Of a stretch of DNA of 32,964 bases, positions 21,793-29,495 are shown one piece after another. Position 1 is the stretch's first letter. Every line of letters starts with the position of its first letter. The notes beneath the pieces were generated by a model, which was not told where the DNA came from, searched no databases, and saw nothing but the letters and a program-made list of their open reading frames with translations. Source of the DNA: Candidatus Blautia stercorigallinarum (lineage in GTDB: Bacteria > Bacillota > Clostridia > Lachnospirales > Lachnospiraceae); NCBI GenBank assembly GCA_019112785.1, contig DXIQ01000053.1, positions 1-32,964 of the forward strand, in the 5' to 3' direction. A program made the translations under genes and the position numbers.

Positions 21793-24183
21793 ATGGATAA
21801 ACAAGAAAAAGAAATGATTAAAATATCAGTCCGGAATCTGGTGGAGTTTATACTCCGGAAAGGTGATCTGGACAACAGACGGAGCGCTGCCTTTGACCGG
21901 GAGGCAATGTTAAAGGGGGGCAGGATCCACAGAAAAATACAAAAACAGATGAATGCTTCCTACCGGGCGGAGGTCCCTCTGAAATGGGAACAGGAGTATG
22001 AGGAATTTATCATTTCCGTAGAGGGAAGAGCCGACGGGATCATCGAAGAGGCAGACAGAACGGCCATTGACGAGATCAAGGGAGTCTATATGGATCTGAA
22101 TTACCTGGAGGAACCTATAGAGGTCCACAAAGCCCAGGCCATGTGCTATGCCTATATCTATGGTTACCAGTCAGGGAAAGATAAGATCCAGGTCCAGATG
22201 ACTTACTGTCAGATGGAGAGCGAGGAGATCAAGCGCTTTACGGAAGATTTTACTATAGAGAAACTGAAAAAATGGTTTGAAGATCTGCTGGGGGCATATT
22301 ATAAATGGGCGAAATTCCAATATGACCGGAGGATCCTGAGAAGAAATTCCATGGAAGGGCTGGAGTTTCCCTATCCTTACCGGCAGGGGCAGCGGGAACT
22401 GGTCACCGGGGTATATCACACCATCACCACAGGCAGACAGCTTTTCATCCAGGCCCCTACCGGTATCGGAAAGACTATGGCCGCTGTGTTTCCTGCTGTC
22501 CGGGCAGTGGGGCAGGGATACGGAGACAAGATCTTCTATCTGACGGCCAAAACCATTACCAGGACAGTGGCCCAGGAAGCTTTTGCACTGCTAAAGGAGA
22601 TGGGTCTATCCTATAAAACCCTGACCATTACCGCCAAGGAAAAGCTTTGCTGTCTGGAAGAACCGGACTGTAATCCGGAAAAATGTCCCTATGCTAAAGG
22701 ACATTTTGACCGGGTGAACGAAGCCGTGTTTGAACTGCTTACCGAAAGGGACACTTATTTCCGGGAAGATCTTCTGGCTCAGGCGGAGAAGCATCAGGTA
22801 TGCCCTTACGAAATGTGTCTGGATACCGCCGACTGGGTAGACGCTGTGATCTGTGATTATAACTATGTGTTTGACCCTAAGGTGCATTTAAAAAGATTTT
22901 TCGGGGATGGTGTGAAAGGAGACTATATCTTTCTCATTGACGAGGCCCATAATCTGGTGGACCGGGGAAGAAAGATGTACAGCGCCACTTTGAGTAAGGA
23001 AGCAATCCTGGAAACCGCCAGAGCAGTGAAAGGCCACAGCGTGAAATTGTACCGGATCCTGAACCGGTGTAATAAGCTGATGCTGGAATATAAAAGAGAG
23101 TGCGATACCTGGCAGGTGCTGGAGAATATCGGGGGACTTTCCCTCCAGCTTCTGAATCTTCTGGGAGAGATGGAAAATTTTCTGGAACAGGAACATGAGG
23201 AAAAGGTACAGAAAGCAGTTCTGGATTTTTCTTTTGTAATCCGGCATTTCCTGAACATGTACGATCTGGCAGATGAAAATTATGTGATCTATACACACTA
23301 TGGGGAAGAAGGAGAATTTCTCCTCACTCTTTTCTGTGTCAATCCCAGGAAAAATCTCCAGGAGTGTTTAAATAAGGGGCGGAGCACTATTTTCTTCTCT
23401 GGCACCTTTCTCCCTCTGCCTTATTACCGCTCTCTTTTTAGTACCAGGGAGGATGATTATGCCATCTGCGCCGCCTCTCCTTTTCCAAGGGAGAACCTGA
23501 AACTGCTGGTGGCCAGAGACGTGAGCAGCAAGTATACCAGAAGGGATCAGGAGGAATATAAAAAGATCGCAGAATATATTTATCAAATGATACGGGGAAA
23601 GAAGGGGAACTATCTGGTGTTTCTTCCTTCTTACCGGATGCTGGAGGATATTTACCAGGCTTTCCAGGAGCGGATCCGGGAGGAAAATTTTCCTGTAGAC
23701 TGTCTTCTTCAGAGCAGCGGCATGTCTGAGGCTGACCGGGAGGAGTTCCTGGAGGCCTTTGAAGAGGAAGGAGAACATTCCCTTGCCGGATTCTGTGTTA
23801 TGGGAGGCATTTTCTCAGAGGGCATTGATCTGACAGGCAAGCGGCTTATCGGGGCAGCGGTGGTAGGCACCGGACTTCCCCAGGTGGGCAGTGAGCGGGA
23901 GATCCTGAAAGAATATTATGATAAAAAAGAACAGATGGGTTTTGACTATGCCTACCGGTATCCGGGAATGAATAAAGTACTCCAGGCGGCTGGCAGAGTG
24001 ATCCGTACAAAAGAAGACCGGGGAGTAGTGCTGCTTCTGGACGAAAGATTCCTCCAGAGAGCCTATCAGGAACTGTTTCCATGGGAATGGAGAGGATACG
24101 AAGTGTGCACGGCTGCCCAGGCAGGGGAAAAGATACGGAGGTTTTGGGAGGAAAGATGTGAACATCATGTTCAGATAAAATGA
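21793..24183 (+). CDS. PD-(D/E)XK nuclease fused to XPD/DinG-family Fe-S DNA helicase
   Basis: A 796-residue fusion. Residues 1-170 form a RecB/Cas4-like nuclease domain: H46, D81 (GRADGII), E94-x-K96 (DEIK) and a Q115-xxx-Y119 motif, all in the correct order. The helicase begins near 195, with Walker A at APTGIGKT (221-228) and DEAH at 383-386. Between them are the four cysteines of an XPD-type 4Fe-4S cluster (C286 or C287, C293, C298, C337). The C-terminal helicase half includes FSEGIDLTGKRL and QAAGRVIRT. It should unwind 5' to 3' and cut DNA, probably in repair. The ribosome binding site is weak (AGGG close to the ATG). The gene follows a terminator and appears to be its own unit. Confidence 0.9.
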   Translation: MDKQEKEMIKISVRNLVEFILRKGDLDNRRSAAFDREAMLKGGRIHRKIQKQMNASYRAEVPLKWEQEYEEFIISVEGRADGIIEEADRTAIDEIKGVYMDLNYLEEPIEVHKAQAMCYAYIYGYQSGKDKIQVQMTYCQMESEEIKRFTEDFTIEKLKKWFEDLLGAYYKWAKFQYDRRILRRNSMEGLEFPYPYRQGQRELVTGVYHTITTGRQLFIQAPTGIGKTMAAVFPAVRAVGQGYGDKIFYLTAKTITRTVAQEAFALLKEMGLSYKTLTITAKEKLCCLEEPDCNPEKCPYAKGHFDRVNEAVFELLTERDTYFREDLLAQAEKHQVCPYEMCLDTADWVDAVICDYNYVFDPKVHLKRFFGDGVKGDYIFLIDEAHNLVDRGRKMYSATLSKEAILETARAVKGHSVKLYRILNRCNKLMLEYKRECDTWQVLENIGGLSLQLLNLLGEMENFLEQEHEEKVQKAVLDFSFVIRHFLNMYDLADENYVIYTHYGEEGEFLLTLFCVNPRKNLQECLNKGRSTIFFSGTFLPLPYYRSLFSTREDDYAICAASPFPRENLKLLVARDVSSKYTRRDQEEYKKIAEYIYQMIRGKKGNYLVFLPSYRMLEDIYQAFQERIREENFPVDCLLQSSGMSEADREEFLEAFEEEGEHSLAGFCVMGGIFSEGIDLTGKRLIGAAVVGTGLPQVGSEREILKEYYDKKEQMGFDYAYRYPGMNKVLQAAGRVIRTKEDRGVVLLLDERFLQRAYQELFPWEWRGYEVCTAAQAGEKIRRFWEERCEHHVQIK

Positions 24184-24210
24184 TGTATAGTGATTGAGGG
24201 AGTAATTTGT

Positions 24211-25626
24211 ATGAAAATAACAGAGCTTTTAGGAGAAGCAACGGAATATGATAAAAAGCAGTCAGTGGAGCGTAAAAAGCCCAAGAGCTGGCTGAAAACA
24301 GTAAGCGCATTTGCGAATACTGGAGGAGGAGTACTGATTTTTGGAGTTGCAGATAATGATGAAATCGTGGGGATTGAGAATATAAAAGAAGCTTCTGAAT
24401 TTGTGAGCCAAAAGATTAAAGAAAGGATCGATCCTTTGCCAGAAGTCTTTATGGAACTGCATAAATTAGAGAATGACAAAGAAATTTTGAGTGTTAAAAT
24501 CTTGGCGGGAGAAGAAACTCCATATTATTATAATGGAGATGGGACAACGGAAGCCTTCATAAGAATAGGTAATGAAACAGTTACAGCCAGTGCTTCTGAA
24601 CTAAAGAGACTGGTGCTTAGAGGCAGAAATTCTTCCTATGATTCTTTAACTTCATCTTACGAGTACGATGACTTTTCTTTTTCTAAATTGAGGGAAAGAT
24701 TTAAAGAGTGGAATGGAAATAGTATGACAGAGAAAAGCTTTGAATCTTTTGGGATAAAAGACTCAAAAGGAAAATTGACAAATGCCGGAGCTTTGTTGGC
24801 GGACAACTGTCCATTTCGGCATTCCAGATTGTTCTGTACCAGATGGAATGGCCTGGATAAAAGTGGTGGTCAGATGGAAGCCCTTGACAGTGCAGAATAT
24901 TCGGGAAGCATTATTATTCTTTTAAATGAAGGAATAAGTTTTGTAAAAAGAAATATGCGGATTCTATGGAAGAAAACGGAGAATTCCAGAATAGAAATGC
25001 CGGATTACTGTGAACGAAGCGTTTTTGAGGCACTGGTAAATGCTTTAATACACCGGGATTATTTAATTAATGGCAGTGAAGTTCATATTGATATATTTGA
25101 TGATCGCCTTGTGATCTATTCCCCGGGAGGAATGCCGGATGGCACCAAAATACAGGAAAGAAATATAGATACCATTCCTTCTACAAGAAGAAATCCTGTA
25201 TTGGCAGATATTTTCGGACGACTTGGCTATATGGAACGTCAAGGCAGCGGCCTGAACAAAATCAGAAATGCTTATAGAAATGCAGTAAACTACACACCAG
25301 AGAAAGAACCGCTTTTCTATTCGGATCGTGTAGAGTTTACGGTTACGTTAAAAAATTTGAATTATCAATTTTTTCATAACGGGGCTTTAAACGGGGCTTT
25401 AAACGGGGCTTTAAACGGGGCTTTAAATGAAGACCTGAATGAAGAGGAGCGGAATATTCTGGAATTGATTCACAAAAACCCAAAAATAACCCAGGTTGAA
25501 ATTAAAGATCAATTAAAAATAGCGCGAAGTCATGTGCAGAGAACTATGAAAAAATTGGTGGACAAAGGGATTATTGAAAGAGTGGGATCAAAAAAATCTG
25601 GATATTGGAATCTAAGAGAAAAATAA
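24211..25626 (+). CDS. AlbA_2-domain ATP-binding protein with winged-helix C-terminus
   Basis: A 471-residue protein. Residues about 12-135 form an AlbA_2 (Schlafen-like) domain with FANTGGGVLIFGVADN (35-50). Residues about 266-365 form a GHKL-type ATPase domain with EALVNALIHRDY (273-284) and GYMERQGSGLNKI (339-351). A winged helix at 410-470 (TQVEIKDQL, SHVQRTMKKLVDKG) should bind DNA. Between them lies GALN repeated four times (391-406), encoded by a 12-bp tandem repeat. Such proteins are usually called transcriptional regulators, though some AlbA_2 proteins act in defence. By eye it is more AT-rich than its neighbours, which may mean transfer. GAGGGAG at 24196-24202 supports the ATG at 24211. 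Confidence 0.85.
   Translation: MKITELLGEATEYDKKQSVERKKPKSWLKTVSAFANTGGGVLIFGVADNDEIVGIENIKEASEFVSQKIKERIDPLPEVFMELHKLENDKEILSVKILAGEETPYYYNGDGTTEAFIRIGNETVTASASELKRLVLRGRNSSYDSLTSSYEYDDFSFSKLRERFKEWNGNSMTEKSFESFGIKDSKGKLTNAGALLADNCPFRHSRLFCTRWNGLDKSGGQMEALDSAEYSGSIIILLNEGISFVKRNMRILWKKTENSRIEMPDYCERSVFEALVNALIHRDYLINGSEVHIDIFDDRLVIYSPGGMPDGTKIQERNIDTIPSTRRNPVLADIFGRLGYMERQGSGLNKIRNAYRNAVNYTPEKEPLFYSDRVEFTVTLKNLNYQFFHNGALNGALNGALNGALNEDLNEEERNILELIHKNPKITQVEIKDQLKIARSHVQRTMKKLVDKGIIERVGSKKSGYWNLREK
25381..25428 (+). repeat. 12-bp tandem repeat, four units, in frame
   Basis: GGGGCTTTAAAC occurs four times in a row; only the last base of the fourth unit differs (T). Each unit encodes Gly-Ala-Leu-Asn. 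Changes in copy number would keep the frame and alter only the linker between the ATPase and winged-helix domains. Confidence 0.95.
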
Positions 25627-25698
25627 GTTCCGATATGACTGAATATAAAGGATGAAAGCTGCAGAGCCGGAGGAAGATATGGGCTTTAGATAAAAGAC

Positions 25699-25727
25699 TT
25701 GCCCCTGCCAGGTCCAGGGCTTATAAT
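25699..25727 (+). promoter_or_regulatory. promoter of ridA with a dyad in its spacer
   Basis: TTGCCC (25699-25704), a 17-base spacer and a perfect TATAAT (25722-25727). CCCTG (25703-25707) and CAGGG (25715-25719) form a dyad between the two boxes, a position typical of repressor operators. Confidence 0.65.
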
Positions 25728-25765
25728 AGTAAGGAAAAGTTTCAGAAGAAAGGGAGGATCCGAAC

Positions 25766-26140
25766 ATGGAGATCGTAAGTACAAAGAACGCGCCGGGCGC
25801 TATCGGCCCTTATTCACAGGCTATGATTTTAAACGGAGTGGTATATACTTCCGGACAGGTAGCTTTAAGTCCCAAGACAGGAGAAGTTGTGGGAACTACT
25901 ATTGAGGAACAGGCAGAACAGGTAATGAAAAATCTGGGAGCAGTTCTGGAAGCAGCAGGAAGCAGTTATGAGAAAACAGTTAAGACTACCTGCTTTCTGG
26001 CAGATATGAATGATTTTGCAGCTTTTAATGAAATATACGGAAAGTATTTCACCGGAAAGCCGGCAAGATCCTGTGTGGCTGTAAAAACTCTGCCGAAAAA
26101 TGTGCTCTGCGAAGTAGAAGCCATTGCGTCAGTAGAATAA
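25766..26140 (+). CDS. ridA: RidA family enamine/imine deaminase
   Basis: Hydrolyses reactive 2-aminoacrylate and related enamines made by PLP enzymes, protecting the cell. The 124-residue length is typical. Key residues sit at the spacing of E. coli RidA: R101 and C103 in KPARSCVAVKTLP, E116 in LCEVEAI, and Y16 in GPYSQA. It acts as a cytoplasmic trimer in known members. AGGGAGG at 25751-25757, eight bases before the ATG, decides the start. It has its own promoter. The VOC gene follows after about 110 bases with no clear terminator between them. Confidence 0.93.
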   Translation: MEIVSTKNAPGAIGPYSQAMILNGVVYTSGQVALSPKTGEVVGTTIEEQAEQVMKNLGAVLEAAGSSYEKTVKTTCFLADMNDFAAFNEIYGKYFTGKPARSCVAVKTLPKNVLCEVEAIASVE

Positions 26141-26251
26141 GATGAAAAAATGCCTTTCGCTGTGGGCAAAAGCTCATGGCTAAGGGTGTTTTTCTATATT
26201 GGAACAAAATTGGGGGTTTCAAATCAGAAGCTGATCAGGAGAAAAGGATCT

Positions 26252-26614
26252 ATGAAATTAAAAAATGTATTGATCGTTGTGGAAAATATAGAAGAAGCGA
26301 AAAAGTTTTATCATGATCTGTTTGGACTTGAAACAGTGCTGGACAATGAGGGAAATATGATCCTGACTGAGAGACTGGTGCTCCAGGAGAAAAAAATCTG
26401 GGAAGAGTTTCTTGGAAAAAATACTCTCCCGGAGAGTAATTCCTGCGAGCTGTATTTTGAAGAAAAAGACATTGAAGGATTTGTGGAAAAGCTGGAAAGA
26501 CTCTATCCCTCCATTCAATATGTCAATAGACTTATGACACTTGACCGGGGACAGAAAATGGTACAATTTTATGATCCGGACGGAAATCTGATCGAAGTGA
26601 GAACTCCGATGTGA
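26252..26614 (+). CDS. VOC (glyoxalase/bleomycin-resistance) superfamily protein
   Basis: A 120-residue VOC protein with the paired beta-alpha-beta-beta-beta units of the fold. VVENIEEAKKFYHDLFGLE (9-27) is the classic first unit, and MVQFYDPDGNLIEVRTPM (103-120) the end of the second, including E115, a common metal ligand. The N-terminal metal ligand position (often His) is not obvious, so catalysis is uncertain; binding proteins and enzymes are both common in this family. I start at the ATG at 26252, because the usual VOC N-terminus begins here and AGGAG lies ten bases upstream. The longer frame to 26150 adds residues without family character. Confidence 0.85.
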   Translation: MKLKNVLIVVENIEEAKKFYHDLFGLETVLDNEGNMILTERLVLQEKKIWEEFLGKNTLPESNSCELYFEEKDIEGFVEKLERLYPSIQYVNRLMTLDRGQKMVQFYDPDGNLIEVRTPM

Positions 26615-26633
26615 TTGGAAATGAGATATTGAG

Positions 26634-26936
26634 ATGTTAAGACTAAAATATGGAAACACAAACACATATTTCCTGCAGGGAACCTGCGGCAGTATATTGA
26701 TTGATACGGATTATGCAGGGACGATGCCAGCTTTTTATAAAGAATTAAAGAAAAATAATATGACCATAGCTGTTATTCTGGATAATGGGGAGTGCTTTGT
26801 AGGAGATCTGGAACCAATAGAATATCTCAGGGCTTATGAGAAAAATCAGGATTTGGAAAAAGATTGGAAGATGATCATGAGCTATAACCCCAAAGTGATT
26901 CATTATGCTCACGTTAATGAAAAATATTTTTTATAG
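26634..26936 (+). pseudogene. metallo-beta-lactamase-fold hydrolase with large internal deletion
   Basis: A 100-codon frame joining the two ends of an MBL-fold protein. Residues 1-42 (LKYGNTNTYFL, ILIDTDYAGT) match the N-terminal strands of a normal MBL protein. Residues 46-96 (VILDNGECFVGDLEP, MSYNPKVIHYAHVN) match the part near the C-terminus. Roughly 100 residues between them, with the HxHxDH zinc motif and the third histidine, are absent; only D58 and H93 of the usual ligands remain. The join is in frame, so a short protein could still be made, but it should have no hydrolase activity. It lies 19 bases after the VOC gene, with a weak ribosome binding site. Most likely a decaying gene. Confidence 0.72.
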
Positions 26937-26938
26937 AT

Positions 26939-26990
26939 GAAGAACCGCCGTACACGGGCCTGCCTGGGCCTTTGCACAGCGGTTCTTTTC
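26939..26990. terminator. bidirectional terminator between convergent genes
   Basis: GAAGAACCGC (26939-26948) pairs with GCGGTTCTTT (26979-26988), with A- and T-rich flanks on either side. It separates the MBL remnant (+) from the MFS gene (-). Confidence 0.75.
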
Positions 26991-27024
26991 AACTCTAAAT
27001 TGTTCCGTATGAGATAACCAGCCT

Positions 27025-28200
27025 TTATGCCGGCTTCTGATGTTTCAAGAGGGATACCAGTATCAGCATTCCTAACGGGAAGAGAATGGCAGTAAGGATC
27101 CCAAGATTCATTTTTCCGGTAAACTGGGAGATGATCCCTACCACGCCCGGACCGGCAGAACAGCCTATGTCTCCGGCCAGGGCGAACATGGCGTACATAA
27201 AGGTGCCGCCTCCTCTTAGATAAGCGGCTCCCAGGGAGAAGGTACCGGGCCACATCAGTCCCACGGAGAAGCCGCAGATAGCGCAACCCGCCAGGGACAG
27301 AAGGGGGATGGGCGAAAGGGAAGTGACCAGGTAGCCCAGGATACACAGAAGGCTGGTAGCCTTCAGGGAAGGGATCAGCTTCAGGTTCTCTCCTTTCATG
27401 CCGTAGAGGAAACGGCTGAGGCCCATAAAGAAAGCAAAGGAGCAGGGTCCCAGAAGATCACCTACAGTTTTGGAAACTTTCAGGCCGTCTTCCGCAAACA
27501 TAGAGGACCACTGGCTGACACCCTGTTCGGAAGCTCCCGCGCAGATCATCACAAAAAACAGGATCCAGAATACCTTTATCCGGAAAATACTTTTTGGAAG
27601 TCTGGTCTCTTCGTCATCTCCGGGGATGGCGTAAATGGGGACCTTTGTAAAAGCAAAGAGAGTAAACAAAGGCACCAGAGCCCACAGAGGAGGAAGGAGG
27701 CGCCAGTTTTCAATCCCTGCCAGAGTAAAGTATAAAGTAGAAAGAAGCACCACTGCCATATGACCCCAGCAATAGAAAGAATGGAGCATGCTCATACGGG
27801 CGGCCTTATTGGTCCCCGGGCAGGCCTCTACGATCGGGCTGACGATCACTTCCAGGATCCCTCCGCCGATGGCGTTAAATACCATGGAGATCAGGATTCC
27901 CACATAAGGATCCAGAAGGAAGGGAAGGTAGTAAAAGCCGGTAAGTCCGATGATCGTTACCAGAAAGGAACACAGAGCGGCCTTTCGGTAGCCGGTGCGT
28001 TTGATCACTCCCGGGGAGAGAAAGTCCACCAGGATCTGGATACAGAAATTTACAGTGATCAGCAGGCTGATCTTATCCAGGGAAACGCCAAACTCTCTGT
28101 TAAAGGTCAGAAACAACAGAGGAGGCAGATTATTTACAATGGCCTGGGTCACATAGCCCAGGTAACAGCTGTAGACGGTATGTCTTGCCTGTAGTTTCAT
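27025..28200 (-). CDS. MFS transporter
   Basis: A 391-residue major facilitator with about twelve membrane segments. The charged loop after segment 2 (SPGVIKRTGYRKAAL) is a variant of the MFS motif A. GDDEETRLPKS near the middle is the cytoplasmic loop between the two halves. The overall pattern resembles the sugar-type FucP/GlcP-like and YfkF-like exporters, but the substrate is unknown. CAGGAG before the ATG is the ribosome binding site. The LysR gene lies immediately upstream on the same strand with about 100 bases between, so the regulator probably controls this gene. Confidence 0.87.
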   Translation of the reverse strand: MKLQARHTVYSCYLGYVTQAIVNNLPPLLFLTFNREFGVSLDKISLLITVNFCIQILVDFLSPGVIKRTGYRKAALCSFLVTIIGLTGFYYLPFLLDPYVGILISMVFNAIGGGILEVIVSPIVEACPGTNKAARMSMLHSFYCWGHMAVVLLSTLYFTLAGIENWRLLPPLWALVPLFTLFAFTKVPIYAIPGDDEETRLPKSIFRIKVFWILFFVMICAGASEQGVSQWSSMFAEDGLKVSKTVGDLLGPCSFAFFMGLSRFLYGMKGENLKLIPSLKATSLLCILGYLVTSLSPIPLLSLAGCAICGFSVGLMWPGTFSLGAAYLRGGGTFMYAMFALAGDIGCSAGPGVVGIISQFTGKMNLGILTAILFPLGMLILVSLLKHQKPA

Positions 28201-28250
28201 ATGATGTAATCTCCTGTGAAAAAAATATTTTATAGTTTGTGTTTGTCATG

Positions 28251-28294
28251 GGCTGTCACATAAATATTCCTGACATATGTTTCATGGGACAGCC
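28251..28294. promoter_or_regulatory. long inverted repeat between the LysR and MFS genes
   Basis: GGCTGTC (28251-28257) pairs with GACAGCC (28288-28294). The stem continues with CAT/ATG, AAA/TTT and TAT/ATA, interrupted by single-base bulges. Neither side has a T run, so it is unlikely to be a terminator. It may be an operator or a leader structure for the MFS gene, whose start is 50 bases away. Confidence 0.45.
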
Positions 28295-28302
28295 TTGTGG
28301 CT

Positions 28303-29205
28303 TTATGAGAATTCTTTTCCTGCTGCCTGGGGAAAGAGATAGTGGAGGAACTTTTCTGCTCCCGGGGAGGAAGAGATCTGGGAATTATGGGCCAGTACCA
28401 GCTGCCTTTTGGGAATGGATTCCTGGATCTCCAGTTTGTAGAAGTCTTCTTTTTGATGAGCCAGCACAAAATCCGGCACCACAGTGATTCCCAGACCGAT
28501 CCTGGCCAGATCCAGAAGAAGATCGTTGCTGGACAGCTCTGCCTCGGGAGTCAGAGAAAGGCCGTGGCGGACAAAAAGCTGCTGGAAAAATTCGCTGGTG
28601 GTGCTGGATTTTTCCAGCATGAGAATGGGATATTCTGTAAGCTGGGATAAGGTGATCTTTTTTTCCTCCAGGCCGAAATAGTTTTTCCCCGCCACGAAAA
28701 TATCCTGGAAATCCAGGATCTCATACCGGGTCTCCCGGCTGGTGAGATGGGCGTTAGGAGCGTTGACCACAATAAAGTCTACCTTGTTATTCTGGAGAAG
28801 AGACACACATCCTCCGGAGGTGGCGTTGGTGACTTTTATGCGGATATTGGGATATTCCCGGTGGAACCGCTGGAAATAAGGCACTAAAAAATACCGGCAG
28901 ATGGTGTCGCTGGCGCCGATCCGCAGGGGGGCTTCTACAGAAGGAGAGTTAAGAAGCTGATTTTCTCCTTCGTAAAGGAGATTCACCGCCGGTTCTACAT
29001 GACGGAGGAGAGCTTCTCCTTCAGGGGTCAGAGTTACCTTCTTGGTATTCCGCAGAAACAGAGGGTGCCCCAGTTTCTGTTCCAGGGACTTGATAGACTG
29101 GCTTACCGCTGACTGGGAAATATACAGCTGACGGGAAGCCTGGGAAAAACTCAGGGTAGTGGCAACGTAATAAAATACTTTATATAATTCAAAACTGATA
29201 TCCAT
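28303..29205 (-). CDS. LysR family transcriptional regulator
   Basis: A 300-residue LysR-type regulator. The N-terminal helix-turn-helix is SFSQASRQLYISQSAVSQSI (about 19-38), followed by the linker helix LEQKLGHPLFLRNTKKVTLT. The effector domain (about 90-295) has the usual two-lobe pattern, PLRIGASDTICRYFLVPYF and so on. The effector is unknown. The ATG at 29205 is chosen because AAAGGA lies six bases upstream on the minus strand; a TTG two codons earlier has no room for a ribosome binding site. The MFS gene downstream is the likeliest target. No divergent gene lies close enough for the classic LysR arrangement (the purL start is 290 bases away). Confidence 0.93.
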   Translation of the reverse strand: MDISFELYKVFYYVATTLSFSQASRQLYISQSAVSQSIKSLEQKLGHPLFLRNTKKVTLTPEGEALLRHVEPAVNLLYEGENQLLNSPSVEAPLRIGASDTICRYFLVPYFQRFHREYPNIRIKVTNATSGGCVSLLQNNKVDFIVVNAPNAHLTSRETRYEILDFQDIFVAGKNYFGLEEKKITLSQLTEYPILMLEKSSTTSEFFQQLFVRHGLSLTPEAELSSNDLLLDLARIGLGITVVPDFVLAHQKEDFYKLEIQESIPKRQLVLAHNSQISSSPGAEKFLHYLFPQAAGKEFS

Positions 29206-29251
29206 GGACAATCCTTTCTTTTAGCCAGATCTGATCCTTGTACGCCCTCAA

Positions 29252-29286
29252 AGGCTCCCGGCTGCCCGGATGCTGGAAGGGAGCCT
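29252..29286. other. inverted repeat upstream of the LysR gene
   Basis: AGGCTCCC (29252-29259) and GGGAGCCT (29279-29286) form a perfect 8-bp stem around a 19-base loop. There is no T run on either strand. It may be an autoregulatory site or leader structure of the LysR gene. Confidence 0.4.
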
Positions 29287-29411
29287 AAAAGCTAAGAGAT
29301 ACTATATAGGGAATGATTTCAGGTGTCAACACGTTTTTTTACATGAATATGCAATATTTTGACAACTTCTATTGATGAGTATTTCTTATAAAAAATATTA
29401 GTTATATTAAT

Positions 29412-29490
29412 TTTACTTATAACGAGAACTGTGTTAAACTGAGTTCATAAAGTGCTATACAAATGTCATTGCCCCTGGGGCAGAAAGGAG
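29412..29490 (+). promoter_or_regulatory. probable purL promoter and leader
   Basis: TTTACT (29412-29417), a 17-base spacer and TAAACT (29435-29440) make a plausible but weak promoter. In the leader, TGCCCC-T-GGGGCA (29470-29482) is a perfect dyad directly before the ribosome binding site AAAGGAG (29484-29490). I found no PurBox or purine riboswitch. Confidence 0.4.
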
Positions 29491-29495
29491 CTTAC

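Noticed and set aside
25381..25428. Short tandem repeat as a possible CRISPR array
   Set aside because: Units are 12 bp with no spacers and lie in frame inside a gene.
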